From Thermoguttaceae bacterium (GTDB lineage Bacteria; Planctomycetota; Planctomycetia; Pirellulales; Thermoguttaceae), in NCBI GenBank assembly GCA_017454585.1, contig JAFTCU010000301.1, positions 1 through 5,433 of the forward strand: a DNA stretch of 5,433 nucleotides. The letters run 5' to 3'. Position 1 is the first letter of the stretch, and every line of letters starts with the position of its first letter. Under the pieces are notes generated by a model, which saw nothing but the letters and a program-made list of their open reading frames with translations, searched no databases and was not told where the DNA came from. The translations under genes and the position numbers were made by a program. Shown here piece by piece: positions 1-3,728 of the stretch.

Positions 1-155
1 AACTTTTCAAGCCGGCCGGAGCAGCCGCAGAGGATCTCCTGCCGGGGACGCTCGCCGTGGAAAAACACGGAGTGGTCTTCGTTCGTCGGCCCGTCGGCGG
101 CATATAAAAAAGAGGAAAGGGCCAAAGAGACCAGGAGCGCTGTGAGGATTCGCAT
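1..155 (-). CDS. Secreted protein with Sec signal peptide, N-terminal fragment (runs off left edge)
   Basis: An ATG at 155 opens a frame that stays open to the window edge, giving 51 complete codons; the rest lies outside. The N-terminus is a typical Sec signal peptide: Met-Arg, then a hydrophobic stretch (ILTALLVSLALSSFLY), then Ala-Ala-Asp, with likely signal peptidase I cleavage after Ala19 or Ala20. The visible mature part is polar and contains a CGCSG motif (Cys43, Cys45). A purine-rich ribosome binding site (AAAGGA) sits 6 nt upstream of the ATG, which supports this start. Export across the cytoplasmic membrane is therefore likely. The function is not recognised: a CGCSG-like motif near the N-terminus recalls some planctomycete metallophosphatase-like secreted proteins, but 30 mature residues are too few to assign it. 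It has the same orientation as the gene upstream, from which it is separated by 241 nt carrying the palindromic repeats. Confidence 0.72.
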   Translation of the reverse strand, partial: MRILTALLVSLALSSFLYAADGPTNEDHSVFFHGERPRQEILCGCSGRLEK

Positions 156-161
156 AAAGGT

Positions 162-167
162 TCCTTT
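162..167 (-). promoter_or_regulatory. Ribosome binding site of the secreted-protein gene
   Basis: The minus strand reads AAAGGA, 6 nt before the ATG at 155. This fixes the start of the truncated secreted-protein gene. Confidence 0.6.
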
Positions 168-175
168 CGATGGAA

Positions 176-195
176 GTGAAAATGAGGTGAAAATG
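176..195. repeat. Two direct 9-bp repeats at 11-bp pitch upstream of the secreted-protein gene
   Basis: GTGAAAATG occurs exactly at 176-184 and again at 187-195 on the plus strand (CATTTTCAC on the coding strand), separated by AG. The 11-bp pitch is about one helical turn, so both copies would face the same side of the DNA. They lie 21-40 nt upstream of the ATG, where an operator or a 5' untranslated region would be expected. A regulatory role is inference; a chance short repeat is possible. Confidence 0.4.
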
Positions 196-232
196 GGTCG
201 TTAATACGGAGGGCTGGCGGCCCGGAATGGGA

Positions 233-266
233 GGCGGTAATGGAGGCCGAAGGCCGGAATTACGCG
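233..266 (+). repeat. Palindromic repeat unit 1 (34 bp, REP-like)
   Basis: The unit begins GGCGGTAATG and ends GGAATTACGCG. It can fold into a hairpin: G234-C265 and C235-G264, a bulged G236, then 5 bp (237-241 with 259-263), a symmetric 3x3 internal loop (GGA at 242-244 opposite GGA at 256-258), and a GGCC/GGCC stem (245-248 with 252-255) closed by GAA. It is in the opposite orientation to units 2 and 3. It matches unit 3 at 32 of 34 positions and unit 2 at 29 of 34. Intergenic location plus an imperfect palindrome resembles REP elements, although no GTAG-type head is evident. Confidence 0.85.
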
Positions 267-294
267 TTTTGGGCGTCCGTGGTGGTTTAACCCG

Positions 295-328
295 CGCGTA
301 ATTCCGCGCTGCGCGCTCCATTACCGCC
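295..328 (-). repeat. Palindromic repeat unit 2 (34 bp, REP-like, swapped stem)
   Basis: This is the same unit as at 233-266 but read on the minus strand, with identical outer blocks (GGCGGTAATG and GGAATTACGCG). The central stem is GCGC/GCGC (306-309 with 313-316) instead of GGCC/GGCC, so two base pairs are exchanged on both arms and pairing is kept. The apical triplet on the minus strand is GCA. It lies head-to-head with unit 1 across a 28-bp spacer (267-294) and in the same orientation as unit 3 at a 46-bp pitch. Confidence 0.85.
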
Positions 329-340
329 TTCCGTTGCCGG

Positions 341-374
341 CGCGTAATTCCGGCCTGCGGCCTTCATTACCGCC
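341..374 (-). repeat. Palindromic repeat unit 3 (34 bp, REP-like)
   Basis: This is the third copy, in the same orientation as unit 2, with a GGCC/GGCC stem (352-355 with 359-362) and apical GCA on the minus strand. It is nearly a perfect inverse of unit 1, differing at two positions. It begins 22 nt beyond the stop codon of the prenyltransferase-repeat gene and would be transcribed as part of that gene's 3' end. A short CCGG-AGGG-CCGG hairpin followed by GTTTTG lies between the stop and this unit (384-395 and the adjoining bases); it is too weak to call a terminator alone. Confidence 0.85.
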
Positions 375-396
375 TTTCAAAACCCGGCCCTCCGGA

Positions 397-2145
397 TCAT
401 TGTTTGTAAATCGGCAGATAGCGGTAATAAACCTCCAGGATCATGACCGCCATGGCCGTCGTGTAGAGGCGGCCGCCGATCTGATTGTTCGTTTTTTCCG
501 GCTCGTCGAAGTACCAGCTCCCGCTGTCCTGGCCGTTTTGTTCCTGGGTGCGGATGAGGTAATCGCGCATTTCCTGATTCCACGTCCGCCACAAAGGGCC
601 GCCGTAGTGCCGAAGGAGGAGCGAGCCGTAGTAATTGTAGTAAAGGTCCGATTCGCTGCAGCCGCAGTCCTCGGCGATGTAACGGGTCCCACGCTTCAGG
701 AAGTCGGCATCGTGCTTCGCCCCGCTGAAGACCCGGGCGCAAAGGCCCATGGCGGTCGTGGAGGGGATCGGCGGTCTGCCCGGCTGGTACGAGTACTTCG
801 CTTTCTCGTCCTTCGAGATCGAGTCGAGGAAAAGGTCCATCTTGATCAGGGTCTGGGAGGGAATTTCAAACCCGTTCATGTGGGCGCTTTTCAGGAGCAT
901 CACGACCCACGTCGTGACAGAAACATCACCGGCTTCGTGCGGTTGGTAGCGCCAGCCCCCCCCTTCCTGATCCTGGGCGTAGAGGATCCACTTCAGGCCG
1001 CCGAGCGCCAGCGCACCGAGCGTCGGGTCCTTCGTTTCTTCCATCGCGTAAGCCTCGCAAAGCGCCAGCGTCGCTAAAATGTGGCCATACATCCCACGGC
1101 TGTCGGGCGAATCGCGGAAGTCGTAGCCGGGCATCGATTCCCGCGCGTGGGCCTGCGTGGAAAGGAAGTAGATCCCGTCCTGAACGGCTTTCTTGTATTC
1201 GCCCACCTCGCGGGTGTTTCCGTGGCCCAGCAACGCCAGCAGAGCCAGTGAAGTCGCCGCTACACGGGACGTTGCCTCGCCGGAGTTGGGAGTTCCGTAT
1301 CGGGACAGGTCGAAACTCCAGCTTCCGAAGTATTTTTTCTGGGAGTCAAACTGCTGGTGACGGGCGATCCAGGCAAGTCCCATCGCGACGGCATCTTCGC
1401 TCTGGCCGTTGCCGCCGGCTTCCTCGAGCATCTTTCCGCGGCCCGCTGTGTCGGTTCGGGGGCCGATCCCGCCGCCGGCCGGAAGGGAGCGAGGGACCAT
1501 GACCTGCTGGTTCCAATTGGTCTCGTTTCCGGAACTTTGAGCCGTCTGCGGTTCAGCGTCAGGCGTGGGCGTTTCCTCCCCTTCCAGATTCGGGTCGTTC
1601 GGCTTGGTGGTTTCCTGCTCCAATGCTTCCAGAAGTGCGTTTGCCGGGTCTTCCACGGGTTCGTCCGGCGTGATTTCGACGGGATCGGTTTCAATTTCGA
1701 CGGTCGTTTCTTCGGGAAAAAGTGTTTCGGTTGGCTCGGGGGTTTCGACTGATGTTTCCGAAGAATCCGTTTCGAGGGTCGCGCCCAGTTCCTCCATGTA
1801 ATCTTCCCACTCTTCCGTTTCGTCAACGGTCGCGAACTCCATGGAAATTTCCGGTCCGCGCCAGGCCCCACGCGGGACGACGATCGGCCAAAGAACCATC
1901 AGAAGCAGAACGACCAGATGGAAAACAAGACTCCCAAGGAAACTGAAAGAATTTTCAAACGTTTTCTCGTCAACCGCGTAAAAGTTGTGCTCCGGTTCAT
2001 CCCAAACCGGGGTGGAATCGTCTTCCTCCACCTGGGAAGCCGCAGGATCAAATGCGGTGATTCCCAGTGAGTCCAGAAAAGACGCGCCGTTTTCTGAGGG
2101 TTGAGCCGTGGGGCCGGATTTAAAATCAAAATCTTCCGGTTTCAA
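397..2145 (-). CDS. Membrane-anchored prenyltransferase/squalene-oxidase-repeat protein
   Basis: This 582-residue protein has an acidic cytoplasmic-type N-terminus (about 1-65), one hydrophobic helix (about 68-90, around LVFHLVVLLLMVLWPIVV), an acidic Glu/Pro/Thr/Asp-rich linker (about 105-205), a Gly-rich junction (220-247) and a repeat domain (about 250-582). The repeats show the alpha/alpha-barrel pattern of the prenyltransferase and squalene-hopene cyclase superfamily: GLAWIARHQ (256-264), GLKWILYAQDQEGGGWRY (383-400), DYLIRTQEQNGQDSGSWYF (528-546), and GGRLYTTAMAVMILEVYYRY (557-576). At the position where cyclases carry the catalytic DxDD there is DVSVTTW (407-413), so catalysis of a terpene cyclisation is unlikely. 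Planctomycetes hold many such paralogues, probably structural or binding proteins at the cell envelope. The start is TTG at 2145: a GGAG lies 6 nt upstream, and the first internal Met (position 83) is inside the membrane helix. It appears to be transcribed from its own extended -10 promoter. Confidence 0.88.
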   Translation of the reverse strand: MKPEDFDFKSGPTAQPSENGASFLDSLGITAFDPAASQVEEDDSTPVWDEPEHNFYAVDEKTFENSFSFLGSLVFHLVVLLLMVLWPIVVPRGAWRGPEISMEFATVDETEEWEDYMEELGATLETDSSETSVETPEPTETLFPEETTVEIETDPVEITPDEPVEDPANALLEALEQETTKPNDPNLEGEETPTPDAEPQTAQSSGNETNWNQQVMVPRSLPAGGGIGPRTDTAGRGKMLEEAGGNGQSEDAVAMGLAWIARHQQFDSQKKYFGSWSFDLSRYGTPNSGEATSRVAATSLALLALLGHGNTREVGEYKKAVQDGIYFLSTQAHARESMPGYDFRDSPDSRGMYGHILATLALCEAYAMEETKDPTLGALALGGLKWILYAQDQEGGGWRYQPHEAGDVSVTTWVVMLLKSAHMNGFEIPSQTLIKMDLFLDSISKDEKAKYSYQPGRPPIPSTTAMGLCARVFSGAKHDADFLKRGTRYIAEDCGCSESDLYYNYYGSLLLRHYGGPLWRTWNQEMRDYLIRTQEQNGQDSGSWYFDEPEKTNNQIGGRLYTTAMAVMILEVYYRYLPIYKQ

Positions 2146-2151
2146 GTTTCA

Positions 2152-2155
2152 CTCC
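2152..2155 (-). promoter_or_regulatory. Ribosome binding site supporting a TTG start
   Basis: The minus strand reads CGGAGTGAAAC directly before TTG, with GGAG 6 nt from the start codon. No in-frame ATG exists until after the membrane helix has begun, so this site decides the unusual TTG start. Confidence 0.65.
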
Positions 2156-2192
2156 GGGTTGAACAGGGACGGGAACAAACTAATACCCGGAA

Positions 2193-2201
2193 ATTATAAC
2201 A
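2193..2201 (-). promoter_or_regulatory. Extended -10 promoter of the prenyltransferase-repeat gene
   Basis: The minus strand carries TGTTATAAT, a perfect sigma70-type -10 hexamer (TATAAT, 2193-2198) preceded by the TGn extension (2199-2201). No good -35 hexamer is present at 16-18 nt (the best is TTTTCC, 3 of 6), which is typical where the extended -10 compensates. Transcription would start near 2186, leaving about 40 nt before the TTG. It lies in the 83-nt spacer after the DUF4261 gene, in a locally AT-rich patch. Sigma preference in the host is assumed, not shown. Confidence 0.6.
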
Positions 2202-2228
2202 TAAAACCCTGAACCGGAAAAGAGCAAT

Positions 2229-3029
2229 TTAATCCCTGGCTCTTTCAAACTCGACGCGAAGTACTTCCTCAAGACCTGCGCGGTTGAATTCTGGCGCGGT
2301 CTGTTCGTATTTCAGCGTAAAGGACTCTTTGTCAGACTGGCCGAAAGTGTGCTCTGCTTCCGTGTCGGGCGGTCCTTTTTCCAGCATATTATGGGCCAGG
2401 TTGAAAAGCCAGCGCAGGAGCCATTTCGTATCGTGGCGTGAATGGGAAACTTCCAGCTCGGCCAGCGCGAAAGCCTTTAGCCCCCACGTCCCAATGGAAA
2501 GGGTCAAGTCGGAGTTGAGCACCAGCCGGAAATCGACCCAAAGTTCCACGGGGATTGCCAGACGGTTCATTCCCTGCGCGTGGCTGATGAATGAATCGGG
2601 TGCGTGAAGCATTCCCGAATGATTCCAATAGACCGCTTTTGCCGAAACGTTTTTCAGGACCGCGACGGTCAAAGCCGTGAGCAGAAGCGCGATGTCAAGC
2701 GGTTCCAGAGTGTCCTCTTCGGGCAGAACCGCCAGAACGATTTGCCGGGTGGCCTGGGAAACCTCTCGTGCGGCGTCAACCCAGTGCCATGCGCGGGCGC
2801 AGGAGGCTTTTAAAGTCTCAAAGGGAACTTCCTGCTCGGGATTCGCGAGCGAAACGGCCAGAGTGGCCGAGTGTGACCGGAAAATAAAATGGTCCGGCAT
2901 TTCAACCACAAACTGGAATGGAACCGTTTCGTAGCCGGGGACCTGGTTCATCGCTTCCATGACACTTTCGCGCGAGGGAAGATGTTCGGCGGTCGTTAAT
3001 AAGGTCGTAAGCCAGGGCTTTGAACTCAT
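2229..3029 (-). CDS. DUF4261 domain-containing protein
   Basis: This is a complete 266-residue soluble protein with no signal peptide or membrane helix. It matches my recollection of the DUF4261 family: an N-terminal half beginning with a hydrophobic strand and helix (WLTTLLTTAEHLPSRESVME), a middle with AKAVYWNHSGMLHAPDSFI (130-148), and the C-terminal DUF4261 core with PVELWVDFRLV (160-170) and IGTWGLKAFALAELEV (179-194). The length is usual for the family. The function is unknown; in some bacteria the family sits near secretion or toxin-immunity loci, but nothing here indicates that. It starts at ATG 3029. The Shine-Dalgarno is weak (GAG, 8 nt upstream), so translation may be low or coupled to plsC upstream. 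It lies 53 nt after plsC and could be in the same transcript; no convincing promoter is seen in the gap. Confidence 0.78.
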   Translation of the reverse strand: MSSKPWLTTLLTTAEHLPSRESVMEAMNQVPGYETVPFQFVVEMPDHFIFRSHSATLAVSLANPEQEVPFETLKASCARAWHWVDAAREVSQATRQIVLAVLPEEDTLEPLDIALLLTALTVAVLKNVSAKAVYWNHSGMLHAPDSFISHAQGMNRLAIPVELWVDFRLVLNSDLTLSIGTWGLKAFALAELEVSHSRHDTKWLLRWLFNLAHNMLEKGPPDTEAEHTFGQSDKESFTLKYEQTAPEFNRAGLEEVLRVEFERARD

Positions 3030-3048
3030 GCAAATTACTCAACTAAAA

Positions 3049-3062
3049 ATTGAAAATTGAAA
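3049..3062. repeat. Short tandem ATTGAAA repeat between plsC and the DUF4261 gene
   Basis: Two exact copies of ATTGAAA lie at 3049-3055 and 3056-3062 in an AT-rich 53-nt spacer. This may just be AT-rich spacer sequence; a UP-element-like or regulatory role is possible but unsupported. Confidence 0.35.
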
Positions 3063-3082
3063 AACGGAAAGCATCCACTTGT

Positions 3083-3691
3083 TCATTGTTCAAGCATTTT
3101 GCTGATCGTCTCGCGAAGCCGTTCCAAAAGAGCATCGTCATCCATCGCTTGAACCTCCTCCGCAGGGATCACATCACCGAACGTGATAGTAACTTTGTAC
3201 GGTTTGGGAAATTTGGTATGACGTGACCACGCTTTGTACGCGCCCTGGATCGCACACGGAAGGATCGGGGCTTTGCTCCGCCGGGCCACAGAAATGATTC
3301 CTTTGTGAAATTCTCCCAGACTTCCGTCCTCGGATCGGGTTCCTTCGGGGAAAATCAGAACTGCCTGTTCATCTTTCAGGCGTTTCAGCGTTTCTTTGAT
3401 CCCGGCGAGTGGGCTTTTGTCGTGCGAGATCGGAAACGCATTCAAGTGGGAAATGTGCCACCCAAAAAGGCCTTTAAAAAGCGTGTCGCGAGCCATGAAG
3501 CAAATATGACGGCGAATTCCGGCTGCGATCAAAGGCGGGTCAAGAAAACTCTGGTGGTTCGAGATGATACAAAGTTTGCCGGTCATCGGAATTTTGTTTT
3601 TGTTGTAGTACCAGATCCGGTGGTAGATTTTCCCGTAAAAGTACGCGGACCAGGCCCAGGCATTGTAGTAACAATAGTCGAATAGGCGCAT
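3083..3691 (-). CDS. plsC: PlsC-type 1-acyl-sn-glycerol-3-phosphate acyltransferase
   Basis: This 202-residue protein of the lysophospholipid acyltransferase (LPLAT/PlsC) family would transfer an acyl chain to the sn-2 position of lysophosphatidic acid, making phosphatidic acid for membrane lipids at the inner face of the cytoplasmic membrane. Motif I is NHQSFLD (45-51; catalytic His46 and Asp51 in H-x4-D). Motif III is FPEGTRS (114-120). Motif IV is PILPCAIQG (142-150). Motif II is recognisable as ARDTLFK...LNAFPISHD (67-91), but a His stands where an Arg is common (FPxxR). Hydrophobic and aromatic residues near the N-terminus (7-29) suggest membrane association. The start is ATG 3691, preceded by AAGGAG at 7 nt; an upstream in-frame TTG at 3712 is rejected because it lies before that site. 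The exact acyl acceptor cannot be told from sequence. It follows the GldG-family gene by 37 nt, so co-transcription is likely. Confidence 0.9.
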   Translation of the reverse strand: MRLFDYCYYNAWAWSAYFYGKIYHRIWYYNKNKIPMTGKLCIISNHQSFLDPPLIAAGIRRHICFMARDTLFKGLFGWHISHLNAFPISHDKSPLAGIKETLKRLKDEQAVLIFPEGTRSEDGSLGEFHKGIISVARRSKAPILPCAIQGAYKAWSRHTKFPKPYKVTITFGDVIPAEEVQAMDDDALLERLRETISKMLEQ

Positions 3692-3698
3692 GAGTTTA

Positions 3699-3704
3699 CT
3701 CCTT
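3699..3704 (-). promoter_or_regulatory. Strong ribosome binding site of plsC
   Basis: The minus strand reads AAGGAG, 7 nt before ATG 3691. It selects this ATG over the in-frame TTG at 3712, removing seven residues from the longest possible frame. Confidence 0.8.
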
Positions 3705-3728
3705 GAAGTCAAATTAAATCAGTGGACC

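Larger units (their letters stand above)
207..394. repeat. Composite intergenic palindromic cluster, possible MITE-like element
   Basis: The three 34-bp units are framed by an exact 8-bp inverted repeat, CGGAGGGC at 207-214 and GCCCTCCG at 387-394. It lies 18 bp outside unit 1 and 12 bp outside unit 3. Between the units are unrelated spacers of 28 bp (267-294) and 12 bp (329-340). No open frame with plausible coding character and no clear target-site duplication is seen. The whole could be a small non-autonomous element or a chance framing of a REP-type cluster. The three units are certain; the outer boundary is inference. Confidence 0.4.

Noticed and set aside
201..206. TATTAA on the minus strand as a -10 box for the secreted-protein gene
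   Set aside because: It matches only 4 of 6 and has no acceptable -35 at 16-18 nt; the promoter of this gene remains unidentified.
7..321. Minus-strand open frame of 104 codons across the palindromes
   Set aside because: Its N-terminal part is a translation of the palindromic repeats, it has no ribosome binding site, and it overlaps the better-supported signal-peptide gene in another frame.
233..374. CRISPR array
   Set aside because: The units are in mixed orientation, the spacers are of unequal length (28 and 12 bp), and there are no cas genes; the palindromes fit REP-like elements instead.
378..395. CCGG-AGGG-CCGG hairpin with GTTTTG as an intrinsic terminator after the prenyltransferase-repeat gene
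   Set aside because: The stem is only 4 bp and the T run only 4, and it starts 2 nt after the stop codon; not enough to call by eye.
334..1077. Long plus-strand open frame (247 codons)
   Set aside because: It lies antisense to the well-supported prenyltransferase-repeat gene, has Arg/Pro/Val-rich composition and no recognisable domain; a shadow of codon bias on the other strand.
2154..2190. Inverted repeat CCGGGT/ACCCGG that could mask the Shine-Dalgarno of the TTG-started gene
   Set aside because: With transcription starting near 2186, most of the upstream arm (2185-2190) lies before the start and would not be in the mRNA; the 25-nt loop also makes it weak.
3692..3712. Upstream TTG start for plsC at 3712
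   Set aside because: The strong AAGGAG lies downstream of it and is well placed for the ATG at 3691.
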